From the NCBI RefSeq assembly GCF_023073355.1, contig NZ_JADPJI010000005.1:868001-932000 (forward strand): a stretch of DNA of 64,000 nucleotides, written 5' to 3'. Position numbers and translations under genes: made by a program. The notes under the pieces were generated by a model. It was given only the letters and a program-made list of their open reading frames with translations. It was not told the DNA's origin and made no database searches. Shown here in pieces: positions 53,174 through 61,609 of this stretch (its first letter is position 1; the number at the start of each line of letters is the position of its first letter). The DNA is from Bradyrhizobium sp. 199 (GTDB lineage Bacteria > Pseudomonadota > Alphaproteobacteria > Rhizobiales > Xanthobacteraceae).

Positions 53174-54552
53174 GCGGCATGCTCCAGCGGCTGCCGATCG
53201 GCGGCTGCGAGCGGAATGACGACGCGCAGCGCCGAGCCGCCATTGGTTCCGATTTCAAAGGTCATCCGGCCGCGCAGGGCCGCAACGCGCTCGCGCATGC
53301 CGAGCAGGCCCATGCCGGATTTGACGGACGCATCGCTCGGCCGGCCGTCGTCGTCGATGGCCAGCGCGATCTCATTTGCTGCCATCGTCAAATGTAGCCC
53401 GACCTTGGTGGCGCCGGCATGCTTGGCGGCGTTGGTGAGCGCCTCCTGGACGATGCGGTAGAGGTTGGCGCTGATCGCGGCGGGCAGGGTCTCGAACGCA
53501 CCGTCGAAATGGATCGTGAAGCGCGTCTCGCCGCGGCTGCGTCCGTTCCAGCCGGCAACGAGGCCTTCCAGACTCGCAACCAGCCCGAGCTCCTCGACGT
53601 CGGGCGGGCGAAGCCGGAACAGCGTGCCGCGCAGCGTCTCCATCATGCCGGTCGCTGTCCGCGCGATGCCGTCGCATTCGGAAAGCAAAGCGGGGCAGTC
53701 CTGCGCGGCGGTCTGGCGGGCGGACGAGGCCAGCGCGCGGATAGCGGCGAGCGATTGGCCGAACTCGTCATGCAGCTCGCGGGCAAGATGGCGGCGCTCG
53801 TCGTCCTGCAGCGCGATCAGCTTCCGCGTCAGCTCGCTGCGTTCGGCAAGCGCATTGTCGAGGCTTTCGGCAAGATGGTTGAAGCCGTTGCGGATCGCGG
53901 AGAGTTCGGCGAGATCGAACGGCGGCAGCCGTGCCGTGAGGTCATTGGCCGCGATCCGCTCGAGGCCGGTGCAGATCAGGCGGGTTGGGCGCAGCGCGCG
54001 CGCCAGCGCGGCGTAAACCAGCAAGCACAGCAGCGGCAGCGCGATCGCAAGCGCGATCATCAGGCGGCCCGCCTCGTGCCACGCCTCTGCCGTCTGCACG
54101 GCCGAATCGACCGACACCACGGTCTCGCCGAGCTTGGCGCCGCGCACGATCACGGGCCGTGACGCTTCGCGGCCGGGATCGAACAGGCTGCGATAGAACG
54201 CCGCGAAGGCCTGCGGCGGCGGGCTCGCCGGGGCAGGCGCACCGCTGCAGAACCGCTGCAGCATCTCGCCGCTAGCGCCGCGGAAAGCCAGACACAGGCC
54301 CGGCGTCATCACATAGGCCGCGACGGGGTCAAGGTTGGGAAAATCGCGCGGGCCGGCCACCCACTGGATCTTGCCTTGTTGCAGCTCCAGCGACTTGGCC
54401 ACGATCGCGGCGATGCCGTCGATGCGCGCGTGCACCGCGCGGTCGGCCGCGATCAGGAAATAGGCGGAGATTGCGGCGAAGCAGGCGGCCGTGATGGCGG
54501 CCACGCGCAACGTCAGACGGACCTTGAGATCGAATCTCGGGCGGTTCCACAT
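53170..54552 (-). CDS. HisKA_3-type sensor histidine kinase
   Basis: 460 residues. TM1 near 16-36, a periplasmic sensor of about 125 residues, TM2 near 165-185, HAMP, then the HisKA_3 box with phospho-acceptor His260 (RELHDEFGQ) and the ATPase domain (NLYRIVQEALTNAAKHA, GMGLLGMRERV; shortened). AGGTG before the ATG at 54552 supports the start; the frame reads on to 54591. Divergent from the DUF3280-like gene at 54743, which may be a target or sensor partner. Confidence 0.92.
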   Translation of the reverse strand: MWNRPRFDLKVRLTLRVAAITAACFAAISAYFLIAADRAVHARIDGIAAIVAKSLELQQGKIQWVAGPRDFPNLDPVAAYVMTPGLCLAFRGASGEMLQRFCSGAPAPASPPPQAFAAFYRSLFDPGREASRPVIVRGAKLGETVVSVDSAVQTAEAWHEAGRLMIALAIALPLLCLLVYAALARALRPTRLICTGLERIAANDLTARLPPFDLAELSAIRNGFNHLAESLDNALAERSELTRKLIALQDDERRHLARELHDEFGQSLAAIRALASSARQTAAQDCPALLSECDGIARTATGMMETLRGTLFRLRPPDVEELGLVASLEGLVAGWNGRSRGETRFTIHFDGAFETLPAAISANLYRIVQEALTNAAKHAGATKVGLHLTMAANEIALAIDDDGRPSDASVKSGMGLLGMRERVAALRGRMTFEIGTNGGSALRVVIPLAAADRQPLEHAA

Positions 54553-54742
54553 CGAGGGCACCTGGCGCGAACGGGTTTGTCGCCTGCGCATTAAACGGCA
54601 GAACGCCAGCCGCGGAAAGCGCTACGCCCTGCCGCAGTGCAGCGTCGTGACATTTTCCCGGCGCTCGCCGGGACCGTTGCCGTTGCAAGGCTCGGGCTGG
54701 CCGCCGAGATTTGCGAACCGCTTGCTGCTGCGAGGCCCGCTC

Positions 54743-55636
54743 ATGCACCTCTTCCGGTTGATCCTCCCTGCTTTTCTCTGGCTCGTGCCGCCTTGTTCGC
54801 CGGCTGCCGCCGAGCCGGCCATTGGCGTTGCCATGGATGATTTCAGCTATACCGATACCTCGGCCGAGCCAGCCAATCAGACCGCGGCCCATGAGCGGCG
54901 GCTGTCGGCATTCATGGCCGCGCTCAGGCGGGACATCGGGGAGGGTGGGCGCTATCGGCTGGTGCCCTCCGCCCAGGACGGCGCCGCGTTCAAGGTCATC
55001 GGCGGCATCCAGAAGACGAGCACGCTGGTGCAATGGGCCAAGGTCGCCGTGATCGAAGTCGGCGCCAAGCGGCTCGTGATGGACAAGCTCTACACGTTCC
55101 GCGGTGACAATGACGAATCGTGGGAGCGCGCTGAGATGTTCGTGTCTCGCGAGGTCATCGCGGCGCTCGCCCAGCCTGCGCCGGTCACGCTTGCCGTGTT
55201 CGATTTCGAGCTCGAGGACATGACCGCCGCCTCGGGGAGCACCTTAGCCGCTTCAGACGTTTCGTACCTGGCCGAGGTTACCGGCGGCGTGCGTGACGTC
55301 CTCGGCCAATCCGGCCGCTACCGCATCGCCGATGTCGGCAGCGCGCGCGGCGAGGCGGCGAAGGCAGGCGCTCTACGCGACTGCGGCGGTTGCGAGGCGG
55401 TGATTGCGCAGAAGCTGGGGGCGGATCAATCGCTGATCGGCGTGGTGCGGCGGGTCAGCCGTACCGAATACACGCTCGGCTTCCAGCTGCGCGACGCAGG
55501 CACCGGCGCGGTGCTGGCGCGTGGCGACAGCGGCCTGCGCGTCGGCGCGGACGATTCCTGGAAACGGGGCGCCGTGCGGCTGGTCAGCGACCAGCTGATC
55601 GAGAGCCAGCAGGCCGCGAGTGCAGCTAAAAAGTAA
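54743..55636 (+). CDS. Exported DUF3280-like protein
   Basis: 297 residues. Signal peptide MHLFRLILPAFLWLVPPCSPA; mature domain with the core LAVFDFELEDMTAASG and Cys-containing CGGCEAVIAQKLGADQ, ending VRLVSDQLIES. The pattern is that of DUF3280/DUF2380 proteins which, from memory, occur beside two-component systems and PQQ-dependent methanol/ethanol dehydrogenase genes in Bradyrhizobium. No such dehydrogenase is in the window. Its last 11 bases overlap the end of a minus-strand dehydrogenase remnant. Confidence 0.75.
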   Translation: MHLFRLILPAFLWLVPPCSPAAAEPAIGVAMDDFSYTDTSAEPANQTAAHERRLSAFMAALRRDIGEGGRYRLVPSAQDGAAFKVIGGIQKTSTLVQWAKVAVIEVGAKRLVMDKLYTFRGDNDESWERAEMFVSREVIAALAQPAPVTLAVFDFELEDMTAASGSTLAASDVSYLAEVTGGVRDVLGQSGRYRIADVGSARGEAAKAGALRDCGGCEAVIAQKLGADQSLIGVVRRVSRTEYTLGFQLRDAGTGAVLARGDSGLRVGADDSWKRGAVRLVSDQLIESQQAASAAKK

Positions 55637-55855
55637 GCTGCACCTTCATTGATCGCGAGCGGTCGCCGGCAAGCTCGAAGGCCGCCACCGCGTCTCGAAC
55701 GGCATGGTGGCCGTGATCAGCGGCTTTTTGTCGATGCCTTCGCCCATCAGCCGCACTTCGAGATCTTTGACCCGGACTTCGCCGGGGCCGCGCTCGGTAT
55801 CCGGATAGTTGTCGATCCGCAGATCCTTCGGGGCGTGAATGACGACGGCGCGCAT
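55626..55855 (-). pseudogene. Deleted and frameshifted zinc-type alcohol (L-idonate 5-) dehydrogenase
   Basis: Only two ends of a medium-chain dehydrogenase remain. The N-terminus begins MRAVVIHAPKDLRIDNYPDT, followed directly by a C-terminal piece (GIDKKPLITATMPFE). The last 22 codons are in another frame, which reads AVAAFELAGDRSRSMKVQLTF and stops at 55626. Thus about 270 residues are gone, with one frameshift. The intact family member is about 345 residues. It follows the IdnO-like SDR, so a complete idnO-idnD pair is likely ancestral. Confidence 0.8.
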
Positions 55856-55878
55856 GGTCTCGTGTTCTGTTTCGAGGA

Positions 55879-56646
55879 TCACATCGCGGCGATCATGCCG
55901 CCATCGACGTAGATGATCTGGCCGTTGACGTAAGTGGAGGCGTCCGAGGCGAGGAAGATCGCGGCGCCCACCAGCTCGTCCGGCCGGCCCCAGCGCTTCG
56001 AGGGAACGCGGCCCATCAGCCAGTTGTTGAAGTCGGTGTTGTTGACCAGCGCCTCGTTCATGTCGGTCAGCATGTAGCCGGGGCCGATCGCGTTGGCCTG
56101 GATGCCATGCTGGGCCCATTCCACCGCCATCGAGCGGGTCAGGTTCTTGATGCCGCCCTTGGCGGCGGTGTAGGGCGCGATAGTGGGACGCGCGAGCTCG
56201 CTGCCCAGCGAGCCGATATTGATGATTTTGCCGTGCTTGCGAGGGATCATGCGCTTGGCCGCCTCGCGGCCGATCACGAAGGCGCTGGTGAGGTTGGTCT
56301 CGATCACCTTGCGCCATTCGTCGGTGGTGAACTCGACCAGCGGTTTACGGTGCTGGATGCCGGCGTTGTTGACGACGATGTCGACCGCAATCCCTTGTCT
56401 GTCGAAATCGTTGAAGGTGGCGACGATGGCGGGCTCGTCGGTGACGTTGAAGGCGGCCCCTTCGGCCTCGTGGCCGGCGGCGCGAAACTCGGCGACAGCC
56501 TGCTCCACGCGCTTGGGGTCGACGCCGTTCACGATGATCCTGGCGCCGGCCTTCGCCATGCCCTCGGCGATGGCGCGGCCGAGCCCGCGGGAAGAGCCGG
56601 TCACAAGGGCGGTGCGGCCGGAGAGATCGAAGAGGGACGTGCTCAT
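55879..56646 (-). CDS. SDR-family sugar-acid dehydrogenase (gluconate 5-dehydrogenase type)
   Basis: 255 residues. TGSSRGLG at 16-23, NNAG at 93-96, Ser146, Tyr159 and Lys163 (YTAAK). Resembles IdnO, which interconverts 5-keto-gluconate and gluconate with NAD(P)H. AAGGA is eight bases before the ATG. It sits between the dehydratase and the dehydrogenase remnant, in one operon. Substrate is inferred from resemblance and context. Confidence 0.88.
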   Translation of the reverse strand: MSTSLFDLSGRTALVTGSSRGLGRAIAEGMAKAGARIIVNGVDPKRVEQAVAEFRAAGHEAEGAAFNVTDEPAIVATFNDFDRQGIAVDIVVNNAGIQHRKPLVEFTTDEWRKVIETNLTSAFVIGREAAKRMIPRKHGKIINIGSLGSELARPTIAPYTAAKGGIKNLTRSMAVEWAQHGIQANAIGPGYMLTDMNEALVNNTDFNNWLMGRVPSKRWGRPDELVGAAIFLASDASTYVNGQIIYVDGGMIAAM

Positions 56647-56657
56647 CTCGCGAATCC

Positions 56658-57857
56658 TTAAGGGTTGGAGCGGCGCACGATTAGATCGGCGCGCTCGAAG
56701 ACGGCGGGCAGAAGGTCGACGCCGAGGCCGGGCCCTTCCATCGGATAGACAAAACCGTCCTTGATCACGGGCATCGTGGTGACGAGCTCGTTGTACCAGC
56801 CTTTGTAGAAGGCGCGCACCGATTCCTGGATCAGCGTGTTGGGCTGGCTGAACGACATGTGGATGGCGGCGATGAAGCCGATCGGTCCGATACAGTCGTG
56901 CGGGGCGAAGGGCCGATGATAGGTCTCGGCCATCGCCGCGATCTTGCGGCCCTCGGTGAGGCCGCCGGTCCAGCACAGATCCGCCATCACCACGTGCATG
57001 GCGTCGCGGTCGAGCATATCCTTGTATGGGAAGCGCGAGCCCAGCGTCTCGCTGGCGCAGACCCAGACGTCGGTGGAGCGCGCATATTCGGCCAGCGCCT
57101 GCGGCGAGTTCATCCTGATCGGGTCCTCGTACCAGGTCGGCTTGTAGGGCTCGATCGCGCGTGCGATCTGCTTGGCGGTCGGCAGATTCCACAGCGAATG
57201 GAGCTCGACCATGATCTCCATCTTGTCGCCGACCGCTTTGCGGATCTTCTCGAACGGCTCGATCGCCTGCTTCATCTGGGCTGCCGTGATGTAGAGGCCC
57301 TTGTTCTCCTGGGCCGCCGGATCGAACGGCCAGATCTTCATCGCGGAGATGCCGCTTTCCAAAAGGTTTTCGGCCAGCGCATCGGCGCGGTTCATGAAGC
57401 CGTCGAGATCCTCGTAAGGCCCCTTGTTGGCACCGAGATTCCAGTTCGCGACCGGGCTGATATTGTTCGAGCGGACATATTGCGTGCCGGCGCAAGTGTT
57501 GTAGATGCGCTGCTTGTCGCGGCAGAGGCCGCCGAGCATCTGGTGCACCGGCTGGCCGCAGACCTTGCCGAACAGATCCCACAGCGCGATGTCGATCGCG
57601 GAGGCCGCGCGATATTCGACGCCGGTGGATGACTGCGCCATCGGCAGGTTCAGCATGTCGCGGTGGATGGCCTCGATATGCAGGGGATTGCGGCCGAGCA
57701 GGCGGCCGGCAAAAGTGTCGTGGATCTGCGCCTCGACCGCACCGGCGCCATAGAAGGTCTCACCGAGTCCGATCAAGCCCGTATCGGTATGGACGCGCAC
57801 CCAGATGACGTTCGAGAATTCCTCGGTGCGCAGCGTTTCGATCGATGTGATCTTCAC
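56658..57857 (-). CDS. Enolase-superfamily sugar-acid dehydratase (mandelate racemase type)
   Basis: 399 residues. N-terminal capping domain, then the barrel with Lys174 (SAMKIW), metal ligands Glu218 (MVELH), Glu244 (YEDP) and Glu270 (ASETL), and His320 (FAPHD). These match galactonate/mannonate-type dehydratases that make 2-keto-3-deoxy sugar acids. Eleven bases separate it from the IdnO-like gene. Divergent from the GntR gene across a 168-base region holding a 16-bp palindrome. Confidence 0.9.
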   Translation of the reverse strand: MKITSIETLRTEEFSNVIWVRVHTDTGLIGLGETFYGAGAVEAQIHDTFAGRLLGRNPLHIEAIHRDMLNLPMAQSSTGVEYRAASAIDIALWDLFGKVCGQPVHQMLGGLCRDKQRIYNTCAGTQYVRSNNISPVANWNLGANKGPYEDLDGFMNRADALAENLLESGISAMKIWPFDPAAQENKGLYITAAQMKQAIEPFEKIRKAVGDKMEIMVELHSLWNLPTAKQIARAIEPYKPTWYEDPIRMNSPQALAEYARSTDVWVCASETLGSRFPYKDMLDRDAMHVVMADLCWTGGLTEGRKIAAMAETYHRPFAPHDCIGPIGFIAAIHMSFSQPNTLIQESVRAFYKGWYNELVTTMPVIKDGFVYPMEGPGLGVDLLPAVFERADLIVRRSNP

Positions 57858-57942
57858 GGCAACAATCCTCTCGTCGGGTCCATAGCGCCCGGTTTGTTTG
57901 TCATTTCTGCGCCGCCATTACCGGGACCTGTTCTACGCGCGC

Positions 57943-57958
57943 TTGTAATATATCACAA
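57943..57958. promoter_or_regulatory. Probable GntR operator
   Basis: TTGTAATATATCACAA: its reverse complement agrees at 14 of 16 positions. TTGT...ACAA half sites fit FadR/GntR-type repressors. It lies between the divergent dehydratase (start 57857) and GntR gene (start 58026), so it could control both. Confidence 0.65.
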
Positions 57959-58025
57959 TATGTTTTAGGGATTCACAAACAAGGCGCCGCCCTGCAACGG
58001 GGCGCGGGCTGAGGGAGAGGACAAC

Positions 58026-58790
58026 ATGGCAACGCGCAAGCGCGCGCTCGAGGTGGTGAGAAACGACGACGGCGAGGGCAAGCCCTCGCGGCGCAATCGC
58101 CTCAACTTCTTCGAGCTGGCCTATCAGAAGATCGAGGAGCTCCTCGTCCATTGCGAGCTCAAGCCCGGTCAGTTTATGACGATGCTGGAATTGCAGCACA
58201 TCACCGGCTTCGGCCGCACGCCGGTGCATCATGCCGTCAATCGTCTCTCCGCCGACACGTTGATCATCATACGCCCGCGCCACGGTCTGCACATTGCGCC
58301 GATCGATCTGGCCCGCGAGCGCATGCTGCTCGGCCTGCGCCGCGACATCGAGCGCTTCGTGATCCGGCTTGCGGCGGATCGTGCCAGCCTCTCGCATCGC
58401 AATCAGGCCCTGCATATCGACAGGCTGTTGCGCGAGCGCCGCGCCAGCCTGACCCTCGACGAGTTCAACAGCATCGATCGCCGCATCGACGCGCTGGTCC
58501 TGGACGCGGCCGGCGAGCCGTTTCTGGTGCACACGCTGCGGCCATTGCACACGCTGTACCGACGTATCGGCTACATCCACCACCGTTTCATGCCGGGGCA
58601 GGCGGAGCTGTCAGGAACAATCGATCATCATCTGGCTATTCTCAATGCGGTTGCCAATCGCCGTGTCGAGGACGCCGTGAAGGCGAGCGATGCGCTAATC
58701 GACTACATGGGTGAGATGTTCACGGGTATGGAGGCCGGAATCGACCCGCGGCTGCTGGATTGCAGCATCGAGCCGCTGCTCGGCACGTAA
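58026..58790 (+). CDS. GntR-family (FCD-type) regulator
   Basis: 254 residues. N-terminal winged helix (AYQKIEELLVHCELKPGQ, then MLELQHITGFGRTPVHHAV; shortened) and an all-helical effector domain with the FCD-type metal-binding pattern (DLARERMLLGLRRDIERF; HRFMPGQ; HHLAIL). Represses sugar-acid catabolic genes until the inducer appears. GGGAGAGG lies nine bases before the ATG. Confidence 0.88.
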   Translation: MATRKRALEVVRNDDGEGKPSRRNRLNFFELAYQKIEELLVHCELKPGQFMTMLELQHITGFGRTPVHHAVNRLSADTLIIIRPRHGLHIAPIDLARERMLLGLRRDIERFVIRLAADRASLSHRNQALHIDRLLRERRASLTLDEFNSIDRRIDALVLDAAGEPFLVHTLRPLHTLYRRIGYIHHRFMPGQAELSGTIDHHLAILNAVANRRVEDAVKASDALIDYMGEMFTGMEAGIDPRLLDCSIEPLLGT

Positions 58791-58809
58791 AAGTTCAGGA
58801 GGACCAGAC

Positions 58810-60174
58810 ATGTCAACGATGGCGATGCCACAACCGACCGCGAGCGAGGCCGCGGTCCGCTACCTCATCACGAACTACAGTCCCAAGGGCAACAAGGTCG
58901 GCTGGCTGATGATGGCCTCGATCCTGGTCGAGGCCTGGGATCTCTATTCGATCGCCTTCGTGCTGATCTTCATCAAGGAGCAGTTCAATCCCGATCCGCT
59001 GATGCTGGGCCTCGCCGCCGCCGGCACCCAGGGCGGCGCCCTGATCGGCGCGCTGCTCGGTGGCTGGCTCTCCGACAAGATCGGCCGCCGCGTGATGTTC
59101 CTGGTGACGATGGTATTGTTCATCGTGCTCGCATTGGCGCAGGCCTTCGTGCCCAACGTGTTCTGGCTCGTGGTGGTCCGCTTCCTGCTCGGCGTTCCGC
59201 TCGGTTCGGACATCTCGACCGGCTACACCTACATCATGGAATCCATGGCCAAGGGTGAGCGCGAGGTCATGGGCAACCGCTGGCAGTTCATGTTCGCGGT
59301 GGGTGAAGTCCTCACCATCGGCGTCATCGTGATCTTCCTGCTGCTCGACATCAACCACGAAACGCTGTGGCGGGTGACGCTCGGTCTCGGCGCGCTGCCG
59401 GCGCTGATCATTCTGGTCATGCGCCACGACGTGCCTGAGACGGCGGTGTGGCTGGTGCAGAAGGGACGCTACCGCGAGGCCAAGCAGGTCGCGCGCGAGA
59501 TGTTCAACGACAATCTCGACATGCTGCCGGACCATGACGTCGAGGTGCCGAAGGTCTCCACCCGCGCCTTCCTCGCCGACCTCAAGAAGGATCCGATCCG
59601 CTGGCGCGCCACGGTGTACGGCTGGATCGCCTGCTTCGCGCAGGCCAGCGAATTCTCGACCTTCGCGTTCTATCTGCCGGTGTTGTTCGTGATGGTCGGC
59701 GTGTCGAGCGTGCTCGGCATCAATCTGGTGACGATGGCGCTGTTCTCCTTCGCCGCCCTGTCGGGCTGGGTCGGTCCGCTGCTGACGCCGAAGATCGGCC
59801 ACCGCGGCATCTCGATCGCGGGCTTCTCGATCGTGCTGGCCGCGCTGCTGGTCGCGGCGTTCGCGCTCTACACCGACAACAAGATCCTGCTGCCGTTCGC
59901 GGCCGCCGCGATGCTGTGGGGCCATTATTGGGACGCGTCGAACTGCATGACGATCCCGACCATGGTTGCCAAGCCGAAATATCGCGGCACCGCCAGCGGC
60001 TTCGCCTACATGTTCGTAAAGCTGCCGTCGTTCCTGGCGATCTTCCTGTTCCCGACGGTGTTCGCCGCGATTGGGCAGGCGAATGCCACGCTGATGGTCG
60101 CGATCTTCCCGCTTATCGGATTGCTCGCCGCAATCTTCATCCTGCCGGAAGTCTACGGCTACGAGAACGACTGA
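58810..60174 (+). CDS. MFS sugar/organic-acid transporter
   Basis: 454 residues, 12 predicted transmembrane helices. The MFS motif GGWLSDKIGRRVMF (G-x-L-x-D-xx-G-R-R) lies after TM2, and the helix-5 region is LGVPLGSDISTGYTYI. Similar to carriers for acidic sugars or aromatic acids. AGGAGG eleven bases before the ATG sets 58810, 19 bases after the GntR stop. It is the uptake step for the sugar-acid locus. Upstream in-frame codons within the GntR gene are not used. Confidence 0.9.
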   Translation: MSTMAMPQPTASEAAVRYLITNYSPKGNKVGWLMMASILVEAWDLYSIAFVLIFIKEQFNPDPLMLGLAAAGTQGGALIGALLGGWLSDKIGRRVMFLVTMVLFIVLALAQAFVPNVFWLVVVRFLLGVPLGSDISTGYTYIMESMAKGEREVMGNRWQFMFAVGEVLTIGVIVIFLLLDINHETLWRVTLGLGALPALIILVMRHDVPETAVWLVQKGRYREAKQVAREMFNDNLDMLPDHDVEVPKVSTRAFLADLKKDPIRWRATVYGWIACFAQASEFSTFAFYLPVLFVMVGVSSVLGINLVTMALFSFAALSGWVGPLLTPKIGHRGISIAGFSIVLAALLVAAFALYTDNKILLPFAAAAMLWGHYWDASNCMTIPTMVAKPKYRGTASGFAYMFVKLPSFLAIFLFPTVFAAIGQANATLMVAIFPLIGLLAAIFILPEVYGYEND

Positions 60175-60183
60175 GGATGCTCG

Positions 60184-61443
60184 CTACCTGATCGCGGCAG
60201 CCAATGCCGCGATCAGGGCGGGCGGCGTCACCAGCATCCCAAGCTTGAGGAATGGCCAGGCGCCGACCTCGATCTTCTCCCGCCGGAGCGCAACCAGCCA
60301 GAGGATGGTGGCGAGCGATCCGGTCACCGACAGATTGGGGCCGAGATCGACGCCGATCAGGATCGCGCTGACGACCGGGGCGGGCAAATGATCGCTGGCG
60401 GCGACCGAGCCGGCGACGAGGCCGACCGGAAGGTTGTTGGCGACATTCGTGGCGATCGCGGTGGCGATGCCGACGCTCCAGGCCGCCTGCGGGGCCGATT
60501 GCGCCACCGCCTGATGCAGCAGCGCGCTGAGCTGCGCGATCACGCCGGTCTTGACCAGCGCCTCCACCATGACAAAAAGTCCGCCGACCAGCGGCAGCAC
60601 GCTCCAGGATACGCCACGCAGCACGGGCAACGGTGATTGCCGGCTGAGCAGCAACACGATCGCGGCCGTCACGCCGCCGCAGATGAAGGTCGGCAGGCCC
60701 AGTTGCTTGTCCAGTGCGGATGCCGTGACCAGCACGAGGCCGATCGCGACGATGCCGATTGCGGTCAACTTGCCGCCGCGGCCGAGCTTGGGATGCGGCA
60801 CGCTGCGCGCAATCGTCGCCTCCTTCAGCGCGCGGTGCTGGGTCAGGCGCAGCACGATGTAGGTCAGCAGGATCGAGGCCGCGGAGGGCAGGGCGAACAG
60901 GCGCAGCCATTCGGTGAGCTCAGGCATCCGGGCGCCGAACACGACGAGGTTGGCGGGGTTGGAAATCGGCAGCACGAAGCTTGCGGCATTGGCAATGAAG
61001 GCGCAGACGAACAGATAGGGCAGCGGTTTTGCGCCGGCCGCGCGCGTCGCGGCATAGACGGCCGGCGTTAGCACGATCGCGGTCGCATCGTTGGAGAGCA
61101 GCACCGTCACGAGCGTGCCGACGAGATAGATCAGCAGGAACAGGCGCTGCGGCGAGCCGTCAGCATATTCCACCGCCAGCGCGGCGAGATAGTCGAACAG
61201 GCCCTCGAGCCGCGCGAGCTCGGCGATCAGCATCATGCCGATCAGGAAGAGGTAAACGTCGAGGCCTTTTTCGATGCCGGTGAGCGCATCCCGCCAAGGC
61301 AGGAGGCCTGATAGCATCAGGGCGCCCGCACCGATCACGGCCCAGACCGCCTCGGGGAGGCGAAAGGGGCGGATGATGACGCAAGCGGTCGCGAGGACGA
61401 TGATGCTCCAGGCCAAGATGGCGTCAGGCGGCGGGGTCGGCAA
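60184..61443 (-). CDS. ArsB/NhaD-family ion transporter
   Basis: 419 residues, TTG start preceded by GGAG six bases upstream. About eleven helices with the ArsB/NhaD motif pair: LLSNDATAIVLTPAVYA (near 114-130) and ATAIATNVANNLPVGLVAG in the second half. Transports arsenite or Na+/H+-type ions; no ars genes accompany it, so arsenite is not assured. Convergent with the MFS gene, stops nine bases apart. Confidence 0.88.
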   Translation of the reverse strand: MPTPPPDAILAWSIIVLATACVIIRPFRLPEAVWAVIGAGALMLSGLLPWRDALTGIEKGLDVYLFLIGMMLIAELARLEGLFDYLAALAVEYADGSPQRLFLLIYLVGTLVTVLLSNDATAIVLTPAVYAATRAAGAKPLPYLFVCAFIANAASFVLPISNPANLVVFGARMPELTEWLRLFALPSAASILLTYIVLRLTQHRALKEATIARSVPHPKLGRGGKLTAIGIVAIGLVLVTASALDKQLGLPTFICGGVTAAIVLLLSRQSPLPVLRGVSWSVLPLVGGLFVMVEALVKTGVIAQLSALLHQAVAQSAPQAAWSVGIATAIATNVANNLPVGLVAGSVAASDHLPAPVVSAILIGVDLGPNLSVTGSLATILWLVALRREKIEVGAWPFLKLGMLVTPPALIAALAAAIR

Positions 61444-61544
61444 GTCGATCTCCAGAATCCGTTCCTGACTACCGTGCCCGGAACGGGTCCGCCAGCCTCA
61501 AAAATTCACTACGCCGAGCAGTCCAGACTGCTTCTGCGGAAAGA

Positions 61545-61577
61545 GACTGGATGGCTTCGCGTCGCTCGCAATGACGG
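61545..61577. repeat. Reversed fragment of the GCGAGCGAAGCG intergenic repeat
   Basis: GACTGGATGGCTTCGCGTCG then CTCGCAATGACGG: inverse of the family at 5028-5100, between the ion transporter and the hybrid kinase. Confidence 0.6.
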
Positions 61578-61609
61578 AGTTTGTGGTAGCCTCCAGCCCC
61601 CCATAACGA

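Noticed and set aside
60184..61443. Arsenic-resistance operon
   Set aside because: The ArsB/NhaD-family carrier stands alone: no arsC, arsH or adjacent ArsR gene, so arsenite transport is not established.
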